From an uncultured Eubacteriales bacterium (GTDB taxonomy: Bacteria > Bacillota_A > Clostridia > Christensenellales > Aristaeellaceae): a stretch of 7,268 nucleotides of DNA. A program made the position numbers and the translations under genes. The DNA lies in the NCBI GenBank assembly GCA_902803675.1, contig CADCQZ010000039.1, forward strand, positions 1-7,268. The letters run 5' to 3'. Of this stretch, positions 1 to 6,584 are shown piece by piece. The notes beneath the pieces were generated by a model. It was not told the origin of the DNA. It searched no databases and saw only the letters and a program-made list of their open reading frames with translations. Position 1 is the first letter of the stretch; each line of letters begins with the position of its first letter.

Positions 1-727
1 CGGCACCCTGATGCTGTCCACGATGATGAAGGACAGCCAGGCGAACGTCACCGTGATCTTCAACGGCGACGGCCCCGCCGGCCGGGTCACCGCCGTCGGG
101 CACGGGCACAATGTCAAGCTCACCATGGATCACCCCGAAACGGAACTGCCGCTCAAGGAGGACGGCCACCTGGACGTGGGCGCCTATATCGGGCACAGCG
201 GCCGGATGAGCGTGATCAAGGACCTGAAAATGAAAGAGCCCTATATCGGACAGATCGATATCGCGACCGGCGAGATCGGTGAGGAGTTCGCGCGCTACTT
301 CACCAAGAGCGAGCAGCAGCCCTCCGTGGTGGCTCTGGGCGCGCTGGTCAATGACGGGTACTGCCTCTCCAGCGGCGGCGTGCTGGTGCAGCCCATGCCC
401 GGCTGCAGCGAGGAGACCCTGGAGCAGCTGGAGATCCGCAGCATGCTCTTCTCATCGGTCAGCCGGGAGATCGCCGACATGTCCCTGGACGACCTGTACC
501 CCATGTGGTTCGACGGGATGGATCCGAAGCTGCTGGCCCGGGAGGACGTATCCTGGCAGTGCGACTGCGGAAAGGAACGCTTCGCCAGGGCACTGACGAC
601 CCTGGGACCGGACGAATTGAAGCAGATGATAGAGCAGGATCACGGCGCGGAATGCACCTGCCATTTCTGCAGGAAGCAGTACCGGTTCACCGAGGAAGAA
701 CTGCGGCAGATGATCGAAGAAAAGTGA
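1..727 (+). CDS. hslO: Hsp33 redox-regulated chaperone, 5' end missing
   Basis: This is the cytosolic redox-switched holdase Hsp33. In the family, oxidation releases a zinc ion, unfolds the C-terminal switch and exposes a surface that binds unfolding proteins. The reading frame is open from base 2, so the gene is cut by the window edge. About 241 codons are present, against about 290 in full-length members, so roughly the first 50 residues are missing. The ATG at 11 is internal, since the family has sequence before this MLSTMMK segment. Family landmarks are visible: GPAGRV, the LDVGAYIG stretch, VIKDLKMKEPYIGQ, ATGEIGEEFARYF, SEQQPS and VQPMPG. The zinc switch is C-D-C at 560-568 and CHFC at 659-670. 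One extra cysteine lies just before the second pair (653-655). The gene ends 12 nt before the next, which suggests cotranscription. Identification is very secure. Confidence 0.96.
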   Translation, partial: GTLMLSTMMKDSQANVTVIFNGDGPAGRVTAVGHGHNVKLTMDHPETELPLKEDGHLDVGAYIGHSGRMSVIKDLKMKEPYIGQIDIATGEIGEEFARYFTKSEQQPSVVALGALVNDGYCLSSGGVLVQPMPGCSEETLEQLEIRSMLFSSVSREIADMSLDDLYPMWFDGMDPKLLAREDVSWQCDCGKERFARALTTLGPDELKQMIEQDHGAECTCHFCRKQYRFTEEELRQMIEEK

Positions 728-728
728 C

Positions 729-733
729 AGGAG
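729..733 (+). promoter_or_regulatory. Ribosome binding site for the HEAT-like gene
   Basis: AGGAG lies 6 nt before the ATG at 740 and just after the hslO stop codon. It supports this start and reinitiation after hslO. Confidence 0.75.
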
Positions 734-739
734 CCGATT

Positions 740-1585
740 ATGAAGTGCGTCAATATCGACAAGGAATTCAGGATGTACCTGCAGAAATGGATGAAGGCGA
801 ACCAGAAGAAGTACCCGAACTATGACGCCATGGAGGAAGCGATGCCCCAGGTATATGACGGTTTCCTGGAAACGCCCATGGCACTGCTGGGCGGTGTGAG
901 CCCGCGGGGATACTTCGCCGCCATGACCGATGCGCCCGCCCTGGTCAGGTACATGGAAGACTATATCAAGCAGCGTGTGCCGGTACCGGACATCATGCTG
1001 GAGAGGATCGCGGAAATGGGCGCGGGATCCGAGGAAGCGCTGATGAAGCTGCTCAACAAGGAGCGCGCCCCGAAGGAAGCCCGGCTGCTGAGCATCGACC
1101 TGCTGCGCCGCATCGACAGCGTGAAGCCGCTGGACCTGTACGTCAGCTGGCAGACCGTCCGCGGCGAGGGCGAGGATGACATGGCCGACCTGGCGCTGGA
1201 AGCCCTGGACGCCATGGGCGAGAACGCCGTTCCCGCCATGCGTCGTGCCTTCGACGAGGCGACGCCGGAGGGACGGGAGGCCCTGCTGGGGCTGCTGAGC
1301 AAGTATCCCTGTGATGACGAGCTGGTCCGCGCCGCCCTCAGGATGCTGCTGAGCCGGGAAGGCCGGACCGCCGTGCTGGCGGATTACCTGGGCCGGATGG
1401 GCAGCCAGGAAGCGCTCCAGCCCCTCAAGGACATGGCGGAATCGGACGAGACCGGCTATCTGGATTATATCGAACTGAGAAACGCCATCGAACGGCTCGG
1501 CGGCATCGCTCCGGAGAGGGACTGGGACGAATCGGATCCGGAGTACAACGCCCTGCGGGCTTTACAGGAGAACAGGAATAAATGA
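740..1585 (+). CDS. HEAT-like helical repeat protein of unknown function
   Basis: This 281-residue protein is predicted soluble, with no signal peptide and no membrane segment. The N-terminal 75 residues are charged and aromatic (LQKWMKANQKKYPNY, then a GVSPRGYF turn), and I cannot assign them to a domain. From about residue 83 the sequence becomes a run of short amphipathic helices with the leucine/alanine spacing of HEAT or Armadillo-type repeats. Examples are PDIMLERIAEMG (83-94), the segment starting MADLALEALDAMG at residue 148, and the helices around EGREALLGLLSKY and TAVLADYLGRMG. Such solenoids usually bind protein partners, but no catalytic motif is visible, so no function is claimed. 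The gene sits between hslO and a membrane-anchored zinc-ribbon protein. Its TGA stop overlaps the next ATG (ATGA), so translation of the two is probably coupled. The HEAT assignment rests on helix periodicity only. Confidence 0.82.
   Translation: MKCVNIDKEFRMYLQKWMKANQKKYPNYDAMEEAMPQVYDGFLETPMALLGGVSPRGYFAAMTDAPALVRYMEDYIKQRVPVPDIMLERIAEMGAGSEEALMKLLNKERAPKEARLLSIDLLRRIDSVKPLDLYVSWQTVRGEGEDDMADLALEALDAMGENAVPAMRRAFDEATPEGREALLGLLSKYPCDDELVRAALRMLLSREGRTAVLADYLGRMGSQEALQPLKDMAESDETGYLDYIELRNAIERLGGIAPERDWDESDPEYNALRALQENRNK
1566..1570 (+). promoter_or_regulatory. Ribosome binding site for the zinc-ribbon/TPR gene
   Basis: AGGAG lies 11 nt before the ATG at 1582, inside the last codons of the preceding gene. 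A second, shorter AGG at 1574-1576 is closer. Together with the ATGA overlap, this supports the chosen start, which places the first CxxC at residues 3-6. Confidence 0.55.
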
Positions 1586-3366
1586 TCTGCCCAAACTGCG
1601 GCTACAATACGGAACAGATGCTGCCGGTGTGTCCCGAGTGCGGACAGACCCTGCAGAATTACACCGAAAGCGACGGCATCATGGCGATGCGCCAGGGCAA
1701 AAGCGGCTCCGCTCAAAACGGGCAGGGCCCCGTCATGCTGATCGGTTCCGCCCATGACTTCCACACGTCCAATCCTCCCGAGCAGACGGGACGAACGGGC
1801 GGCCGCCGGTCCAGGGATGACCGGATCGACGTGAAAAAGCCTTCTGGACGCCTGAAGCGCTCCGTCAACTGGGCCCTGTTGTGGACGATCCTGATCGCGC
1901 TCCTCCTGGTCGGCGCCGCCGGCGGGTATCTGTACCTGAAAACGACGGACAACGGACAGCTGATCCTCGCCCGCCTGGGCTATGAGGCCAATGCCGACGC
2001 CCTGTGGTCCCTGGGCACGGAGTATCTGGACCAGGGCTATGTGGAGAAGGCGGTCTTCTGCTATGAGACGGCCTACGCGCAGGAGCCCCAGAGGGAGGAT
2101 ATCTATACCAAGCTGCTCCTGCTGGGCGAGGCGTATGAGGCGGCGGGCCAGATGGACCGGGCCGAGGCGCTGTATATCCGCCTGTATACGACGGTCAACA
2201 GCGAGAACACCACCGCTTACCGCCTGTACGCCAGCATCCTGTCCGACCAGGGCAGGCGCCTGGAGCTGGCGGAGCTCCTGAGGGTCGCATATGAGAAGAC
2301 GGGGGACACCACCTTTTTGAGACAGCGCAACGACATGCTGCCCTCCTCCCCCACCGCTTCCCTGGCGGCCGGCAAATACCAGCTGGACCTGAAGACCCTG
2401 GAGCAGCATAAAAAAGTCATCCTGCTGAGCAAGGAAGGCTATGATATCTACTATCTGCTCGACGGGGACGAAAGCGCCACCCTGCCCGAGGACGGTACGC
2501 TTTACACCACGCCGCTGGAGCTGAGAGAGGGCTACCATACCATCCGCGCCATCGCCCTGAGCAGCGACCTGATCAGCGACGAGATGACCGCCTCCTATAC
2601 GGTGGTGGCGCCTGTGCCCATGAGCCCCAAGCTGAGCCTGGCGCCGGACGATTACGAGACACGGCAGCGCGTATGGATCCGGTACAACGGGGATGACGCC
2701 GACAGCGTGGACATCTACTATACCATCGACGGGCAGTCCCCCACCACCAACTCTCCCAAATACGACGGGGAACCCTTCTGGCTGCCCGGCGGCCGCATCC
2801 ATGTCAAAGCCATCGCCATCAACGCGTACGGCAAGGTCAGCAATGAGATGGACGTGGAGATGAAGATCAATATCCCCTTCAAGAAATACTTCAACGAGAA
2901 GGACAATTTCTCCAACGCCAACATCCTTGTCACGTCCCGGGACCAGTTCGTGCGGTCCTTCGGGGAACCGGAGAGCGAGAAGGAATTCACGTCGGAGGTC
3001 TCCCCCGCGTGTCTTGACCTGACCTATCCCTGGGGCTGGGCCCGCTTCATGCCCACCACCTCGGGGTATGTGCTCTATGAATACGACACGACCGATCCGT
3101 CCGTGACGGGGCCGCGGAGCACCCGGATCAATATGAGCGAAACGACGGTGACGGAAAAATACCGCGACATGGGCCAGGCCAAGGACCAGAACGGAGACCG
3201 CAGCCTCTACTGGGATGCCGCGGAAGGCTACGGCAAACTGTACCACCTGGACGAGACGAACGACCGTATAGACTATGTGGATTACCGTGAGGACAACTCC
3301 CTGGTGATGCTGAGCTATTACCTGGAGAACGGCGCGGTCAAGCGCATGAGCATCCGTTACAGATAA
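1582..3366 (+). CDS. Membrane-anchored zinc-ribbon, TPR and chitobiase-C-like protein
   Basis: This 594-residue multi-domain protein has no assigned function. An N-terminal zinc ribbon has cysteines at 3, 6, 17 and 20 (CPNC and CPEC). A polar linker ending in basic residues (KKPSGRLKR) leads to one transmembrane helix at about 97-119. The basic flank places the zinc ribbon inside the cell and the rest outside. Residues about 138-253 form three TPR-like helical pairs, the clearest being YLDQGYVEKAVFCYETAYAQ. Residues about 255-345 and 346-433 are two beta domains of the chitobiase/beta-hexosaminidase C-terminal type (CHB_HEX_C). The second carries the typical YYTIDGQSPT and IHVKAIAINAYGKVSNE stretches. 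Residues 434-594 are rich in Tyr, Asp and Thr and unassigned. Such beta domains in other bacteria are surface-exposed and may bind glycans or proteins. A role in sensing or binding at the cell envelope is inference. It is the last gene before the terminator. Confidence 0.9.
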   Translation: MICPNCGYNTEQMLPVCPECGQTLQNYTESDGIMAMRQGKSGSAQNGQGPVMLIGSAHDFHTSNPPEQTGRTGGRRSRDDRIDVKKPSGRLKRSVNWALLWTILIALLLVGAAGGYLYLKTTDNGQLILARLGYEANADALWSLGTEYLDQGYVEKAVFCYETAYAQEPQREDIYTKLLLLGEAYEAAGQMDRAEALYIRLYTTVNSENTTAYRLYASILSDQGRRLELAELLRVAYEKTGDTTFLRQRNDMLPSSPTASLAAGKYQLDLKTLEQHKKVILLSKEGYDIYYLLDGDESATLPEDGTLYTTPLELREGYHTIRAIALSSDLISDEMTASYTVVAPVPMSPKLSLAPDDYETRQRVWIRYNGDDADSVDIYYTIDGQSPTTNSPKYDGEPFWLPGGRIHVKAIAINAYGKVSNEMDVEMKINIPFKKYFNEKDNFSNANILVTSRDQFVRSFGEPESEKEFTSEVSPACLDLTYPWGWARFMPTTSGYVLYEYDTTDPSVTGPRSTRINMSETTVTEKYRDMGQAKDQNGDRSLYWDAAEGYGKLYHLDETNDRIDYVDYREDNSLVMLSYYLENGAVKRMSIRYR

Positions 3367-3387
3367 CGATCGATACCCTCATGATTT

Positions 3388-3425
3388 AAGGGCCCGCGGA
3401 GCATCGGCTTTACGCGGGCCCTTTT
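3388..3425. terminator. Intrinsic terminator between convergent genes, possibly bidirectional
   Basis: A perfect 11-bp stem (3388-3398 with 3413-3423, core GGGCCCGCG/CGCGGGCCC) encloses a 14-nt loop. It is followed on the plus strand by a short TTTT run (3422-3425). It starts 21 nt after the stop of the zinc-ribbon/TPR gene. Read on the minus strand, the same hairpin lies 22 nt beyond the stop of the TraX-family gene. There the downstream tract is only TTAAAT, so termination in that direction is likely weaker. Confidence 0.85.
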
Positions 3426-3447
3426 ATGCACAGACTGTATGGGATCT

Positions 3448-4239
3448 CTATCGGACGATGAGCCCGATCAGGTACAGAACGATCAGGTGGAAGGGATAAA
3501 TACCGTAAGAAAACCATTTGGGTGTCCTGAAGGGCTTTACGGGATCCCACAGGATGAGCGGCAGAGCCAGTATCGCGAAAAACTGCATCCGCACCACCGT
3601 GGTGACGAGATTGCTCAAGGCGCCTTTTGACGGGATACGGTACCCGAAGAAAACGGACACCGAGGCGCTGGTCAGCCCCCAGAAGAGACAGAAAGACAGG
3701 AACGCCGCTGCCAGGGCAGCCCGGTCCCTGCGCGCGCCATAGAGCACAAGGATCAAAAGCACGCCTTTCCATCCGTAATCCACCGGAAATACCGCCGCGG
3801 CCATCAGAGCCAGACAGGGGCCCCAGATCTGGCTGAGGAAGCGCTTCTCGCGGATGCACGCGATGGCCGCGAGCCCCAGAGCCAGGGTGAAAAAGATGTT
3901 CATCGAGCCCCAGGTGGACGGATCGTTCCAGATAAAACCCGGCCACGGATGTTTCAGCGCCAGCATATACAGCGGCTGGGACACGATCCCCGTGATCAGC
4001 ACCCTGAGAGTGTACCGCCAGATATTGCGGGTATACCCGCTGCCCAGCACGATGCCCCAGGCGAACAGCGGGAAGGCGATCCTGCCCAGGAGCCTCATTT
4101 CCGGGATCTGGGGAAAGAACAACTTGCCCGCGTGGTCGGCGAACATGAACAGGATGGCCACACATTTGATAAAACCGGTATTATGACTGCCTGCCGCGCG
4201 GTCCCGGAGCCGCCGCGTATCAGCCGATCCGTTCGCCAT
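3448..4239 (-). CDS. TraX-family integral membrane protein (putative acyltransferase)
   Basis: This 263-residue protein is very hydrophobic, with about eight likely membrane helices. The N-terminal signature matches the TraX family: FIKCVAILFMFADHAGKLFF (23-42, with the conserved Asp35-His36), then RLLGRIAFPLFAWGIVLG, and later NIFFTLALGL. TraX of the F plasmid is required for N-acetylation of the conjugative pilin. Chromosomal relatives in Firmicutes have no known substrate, and no conjugation or pilin gene is in this window, so pilin modification should not be assumed. The start at 4239 has a strong AAAGGAGG six nt upstream and overlaps the end of the uracil-DNA glycosylase gene by 20 nt. 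A hydrophilic lead of about 20 residues precedes the first helix. It is the last gene of its operon and faces the terminator. The family call is firm and the biochemical role is open. Confidence 0.87.
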   Translation of the reverse strand: MANGSADTRRLRDRAAGSHNTGFIKCVAILFMFADHAGKLFFPQIPEMRLLGRIAFPLFAWGIVLGSGYTRNIWRYTLRVLITGIVSQPLYMLALKHPWPGFIWNDPSTWGSMNIFFTLALGLAAIACIREKRFLSQIWGPCLALMAAAVFPVDYGWKGVLLILVLYGARRDRAALAAAFLSFCLFWGLTSASVSVFFGYRIPSKGALSNLVTTVVRMQFFAILALPLILWDPVKPFRTPKWFSYGIYPFHLIVLYLIGLIVR

Positions 4240-4822
4240 CGGGCGCCTCCTTTCCCGCGGCGGACCGCTCCATACGGTCCAGCATGCGCCGGACCGCCTT
4301 CAGGTCCTCCCAGACGGGACGCTTTTTCGTTTCATCCCGCAGGAGCGCCGCCGGATGGAAGGTGGGCATCCAGTAGATATCATCCTTCATGAACCATTTG
4401 CCCCGCACAGCGGTGATCCGCGTCTGGGGCCCGAAAAAAGCTTTCGCCGCCGTGGAGCCCAGAAGGATCACCACCCGGGGCCTGACCAGATCCAGCTGCC
4501 GCTTGAGATACGGCATACAGGCCTCGGCTTCCTCCGGCAGGGGGACCCTGTTCTGCGGCGGGCGGCATTTGACCACGTTGCAGATATAGACCTGTTCCCT
4601 TTCAAGCCCGATGGCTTTCAGTTCACGCGTGAGCAGCTGCCCCGCCGCGCCGACGAAAGCCAGGCCCTGGGCGTCTTCGTCCGCTCCCGGACCTTCCCCG
4701 ATCAGCATCAGGCGGGCGTTTTTATCGCCCTGACCGGGCACCTTGTTGCGGATATGGCCGCACAGGCCGCAGCGTCTGCAGCCGGCGATATCCTGATGAA
4801 GCTGTTCCCATGCATCCGCCAT
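4220..4822 (-). CDS. udg: Type-4 uracil-DNA glycosylase with 4Fe-4S cluster
   Basis: This 200-residue cytosolic enzyme is predicted to remove uracil from DNA, arising by cytosine deamination or misincorporation, and so to start base-excision repair. The four cysteines that hold the 4Fe-4S cluster in family 4 are present: C15 and C18 (CRRC), C86 and C102. The active-site loop is GEGPGADED (42-50), followed by the family stretch FVGAAGQLL (56-64). The uracil-binding/catalytic region includes CNVVKCRPPQNR (81-92), and the late motif is FHPAALLRD (155-163, His156). Length is normal for the family. Its start is 8 nt after the stop of the small membrane gene, with an AAGGTAGGCGG purine-rich stretch upstream. 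The C-terminal tail after about residue 178 is charged and probably disordered, and it carries the signals for the next gene. Older annotations call such proteins phage SPO1 DNA polymerase-related. Confidence 0.95.
   Translation of the reverse strand: MADAWEQLHQDIAGCRRCGLCGHIRNKVPGQGDKNARLMLIGEGPGADEDAQGLAFVGAAGQLLTRELKAIGLEREQVYICNVVKCRPPQNRVPLPEEAEACMPYLKRQLDLVRPRVVILLGSTAAKAFFGPQTRITAVRGKWFMKDDIYWMPTFHPAALLRDETKKRPVWEDLKAVRRMLDRMERSAAGKEAPDGERIG
4246..4253 (-). promoter_or_regulatory. Strong ribosome binding site for the TraX-family gene
   Basis: On the minus strand AAAGGAGG lies 6 nt before the ATG at 4239, inside the last codons of the glycosylase gene. It fixes the TraX start and explains how the overlapping gene is translated efficiently. 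Confidence 0.8.
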
Positions 4823-4830
4823 AAGACCGC

Positions 4831-5049
4831 CTACCTTAAGTGATGAAGGATGATCGCGAAGTTGTTCATGATATCCTGATAGAGCCAGTTGCCCAGGCTG
4901 ATGATCAGAGCGACACAGATAAGGATGCAGGCGATCCCCAGGAGCATCACGAAATAATCGACGACACCCGCGGCGGTGCGCAGCCTGTTCTGCCGCTCCA
5001 CCCTGTAAAGATCGGCCGAGAGACGGCGTTTATCCTCCTGATCCAGCAT
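4831..5049 (-). CDS. Small single-helix membrane protein, unknown
   Basis: This 72-residue protein has a very basic N-terminal third (KRR, then R16, R19, R22 and R24). One long hydrophobic helix follows at about 33-52 (FVMLLGIACILICVALIISL), and then a short tail ending in HHLR. The positive charge distribution predicts the N terminus inside. No family is recognised. It is accepted as a gene because an AGGAGG lies 7 nt before its ATG, and because it fits tightly between its neighbours: 11 nt after the upstream stop and 8 nt before the glycosylase start. Its frame has the strong charge and hydrophobicity partition of a real membrane protein. A role as a small membrane anchor or regulator is a guess. 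Confidence 0.8.
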   Translation of the reverse strand: MLDQEDKRRLSADLYRVERQNRLRTAAGVVDYFVMLLGIACILICVALIISLGNWLYQDIMNNFAIILHHLR

Positions 5050-5056
5050 AAGTCAG

Positions 5057-5062
5057 CCTCCT
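5057..5062 (-). promoter_or_regulatory. Ribosome binding site for the 72-residue membrane protein
   Basis: AGGAGG on the minus strand lies 7 nt before the ATG at 5049. It shares bases with the TAG stop codon of the preceding gene (5061-5063), so ribosomes finishing that gene stop on this site. Confidence 0.8.
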
Positions 5063-5714
5063 ACCATTGTTCCTTGATCTTGAGCGATTTGAGCGCCTGC
5101 CTGAAACCGGCAGCCTGCACATCGGCGATCACGGATGCGATCCTGTCCTCCAGCCCGGTGATCTCTCTCAGATCGCGCCCCCAGAGGTCCACATCCGACA
5201 AAACAGCGTAAGCGAGGGATTCGGCCGTCATATCCGTCGACAGACGCCTGAAAGCGTTCCCGAGATCCTCAGGCAGATCGATGAGGACCGGCTCCTCCCC
5301 CGCGATGATCTCGTAGCTGTCCCCTTTCCTGCGAACGCCCGCCAGGGCCAGGATAAAAGATGCGAGGGCAAAGCACAATCCCACCGGTAACAGCTGCTGG
5401 TCCGCCTCAAAGGCATCGATCATGTCCAGTACCTCGTCCCGGGCATCGAAAGCCCGGGCCAAAGTATCCAGAAGCGATGAGTGATCCTGCTCGAGCAGGC
5501 GGCTGGTCCCGAAGGCAGCCCATTCTGCCGCGTCCTTTTCCGCATGGGACGAGGGCATCACCTCGTAATACAGCACATTGCCGTAAAAGCCGCGGATCAG
5601 ATCATCCTTCATGCAGGCCGCGTAATCGGCCATACCCAGGATCAGCCCCGGATAACACACTATAAAACGACTGACGTCCCCGTACAGCTTCCCCGCTTCT
5701 TCTTTTTCCATCAT
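5061..5714 (-). CDS. Protein resembling a lone tagaturonate reductase/mannitol dehydrogenase C-terminal domain
   Basis: The protein has 217 residues and no signal peptide. The C-terminal segment LWGRDLREITGLEDRI (177-192), followed by a helix ending in FRQALKSL, closely resembles the end of tagaturonate reductase (UxaB) and other mannitol dehydrogenase-type enzymes, which carry a WGxDLxxIPGLE-like stretch. LLPVGLCFALASFILAL (108-124) matches the helix those enzymes have as LPKRLxFSLAALIxFY. LIRGFYGNVLYYEVMPS (39-55) resembles their helix before a conserved Pro. The similarity is from memory of the families. The N-terminal NAD-binding Rossmann domain is absent, and the catalytic Lys/Asn/His cluster is not visible, so catalysis as an oxidoreductase is unlikely. 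It sits after truB, with its start 15 nt from the truB stop. Two adjacent ATGs (5714 and 5711) are possible starts, with GGGGGAT upstream. The gene is certain and its family placement is moderate. Confidence 0.8.
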   Translation of the reverse strand: MMEKEEAGKLYGDVSRFIVCYPGLILGMADYAACMKDDLIRGFYGNVLYYEVMPSSHAEKDAAEWAAFGTSRLLEQDHSSLLDTLARAFDARDEVLDMIDAFEADQQLLPVGLCFALASFILALAGVRRKGDSYEIIAGEEPVLIDLPEDLGNAFRRLSTDMTAESLAYAVLSDVDLWGRDLREITGLEDRIASVIADVQAAGFRQALKSLKIKEQW

Positions 5715-5729
5715 GGCGTCATCCCCCGG

Positions 5730-6584
5730 TCAGACAAAACCGCTGACCTTCATTTTCATCACGCCGGCCTCCGATGATGCGAGGCCCGCGAAAGTATCCC
5801 CGAGATAGACCCTGCAGATGCCGTCCGGCTGATCCGGGTCGGGCGAGACCCAGCTGAGCCCGTTCCTGGCGGCTTTCTCCTGCTCCGGTCTCAGATCGTA
5901 CCGCCTGTAGTGTTTCAGCGGATAATCCATCGGGAGGATCGCCGGCATGTCCCCTTCCGTGATCTCCTCGATCCTTACCGCGTCTTCCAGACGGAACCAC
6001 CCCGCCCGGGACCTTAAAAGAAACCGCATATGCGCCGGACAGCCCAGGAACTGACCCAGATCGTGACAGAGGGTCCTGATATAGGTGCCCCCTGAGCAGG
6101 TGACACGGATCAGGTACCCGTCCGGGAAGGACGCGAGAAGGGCGATCTCGTCGATGACGACCGTCCTTTCCGGCACGCTCACATCCACGCCCTTCCGGGC
6201 CAGCGCGTACAGGGGCACGCCGTCGCGCTTGACAGCGCAGTACTTGGAGGGCTTCTGGACGATCTCGCCGGTGAAACGCGCCAGCGCGCGGACGAACCTT
6301 TCCTCATCCGGCACCCCGGCCGGCTCCTGGATCAGCGTGCCCCCCGCGTCCTGAGTATCCGTCGCCCCGGTAAATGAAACATGGGCAATGTACTGCTTGC
6401 CCATGGATGAGAAATAATCGAGGAAACGGGTGGCTTTGCCCAGCATGACGGGCAGGACACCGGCGGCTTCCGGGTCCAAAGTGCCCGCGTGGCCGGTCCT
6501 GACGCCGAAACGGCGCCGGACCACAGACACAACAGCCGCCGAGGACATCCCTGGCGGCTTTAATACATTCAGATACCCGTTCAA
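5730..6584 (-). CDS. truB: tRNA pseudouridine-55 synthase TruB
   Basis: This 284-residue cytosolic enzyme converts U55 in the T-loop of tRNAs to pseudouridine. The N terminus MNGYLNVLKPPGMSS matches the family start. The catalytic aspartate is D37 in GHAGTLDPEAAGVLP. KRDGVPLYALARKG corresponds to the usual K-x-G-x-x-LYxxAR stretch, and CSGGTYIRTLCHDLG is the RNA-binding loop, with Gly where many members have Lys or Ser. The last 60-70 residues form the small C-terminal RNA-binding domain of bacterial TruB. The start codon is TTG (6584), which overlaps the nrnA stop as TTGA, with AGGGG six nt upstream. No in-frame ATG or GTG is available before it within 12 codons, and the next ATG (residue 13) would remove the conserved KPPG lead. 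Length is normal. Pairing with nrnA upstream is a common Firmicutes arrangement. Confidence 0.97.
   Translation of the reverse strand: MNGYLNVLKPPGMSSAAVVSVVRRRFGVRTGHAGTLDPEAAGVLPVMLGKATRFLDYFSSMGKQYIAHVSFTGATDTQDAGGTLIQEPAGVPDEERFVRALARFTGEIVQKPSKYCAVKRDGVPLYALARKGVDVSVPERTVVIDEIALLASFPDGYLIRVTCSGGTYIRTLCHDLGQFLGCPAHMRFLLRSRAGWFRLEDAVRIEEITEGDMPAILPMDYPLKHYRRYDLRPEQEKAARNGLSWVSPDPDQPDGICRVYLGDTFAGLASSEAGVMKMKVSGFV

Noticed and set aside
11..727. Start of hslO at the ATG at 11
   Set aside because: Hsp33 proteins have about 50 more N-terminal residues and the frame is open to the left edge. The gene is cut, not short.
1465..3246. A 593-codon open frame on the minus strand opposite the zinc-ribbon/TPR gene
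   Set aside because: The plus-strand gene has clear domains, a ribosome binding site and operon overlap. The antisense product is a Gly/Val/Gln/His-rich sequence without recognisable domains, as expected opposite a G+C-rich gene whose codons avoid reverse stops.
3410..4165. A 251-codon minus-strand frame overlapping the TraX-family gene
   Set aside because: It is a shifted reading of the same gene with an Arg/Pro/Gly-rich product. The 3448-4239 frame has the membrane helices and the TraX motifs.
3448..4239. TraX-family gene as a sign of a conjugative element
   Set aside because: No relaxase, pilin, integrase or mating-pair gene is present, and the gene is coupled to a housekeeping operon. 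Chromosomal TraX relatives are common in Firmicutes.
4355..4843. A 162-codon plus-strand frame opposite the uracil-DNA glycosylase
   Set aside because: The minus strand has all four cluster cysteines and the catalytic motifs, and this frame has no recognisable domain.
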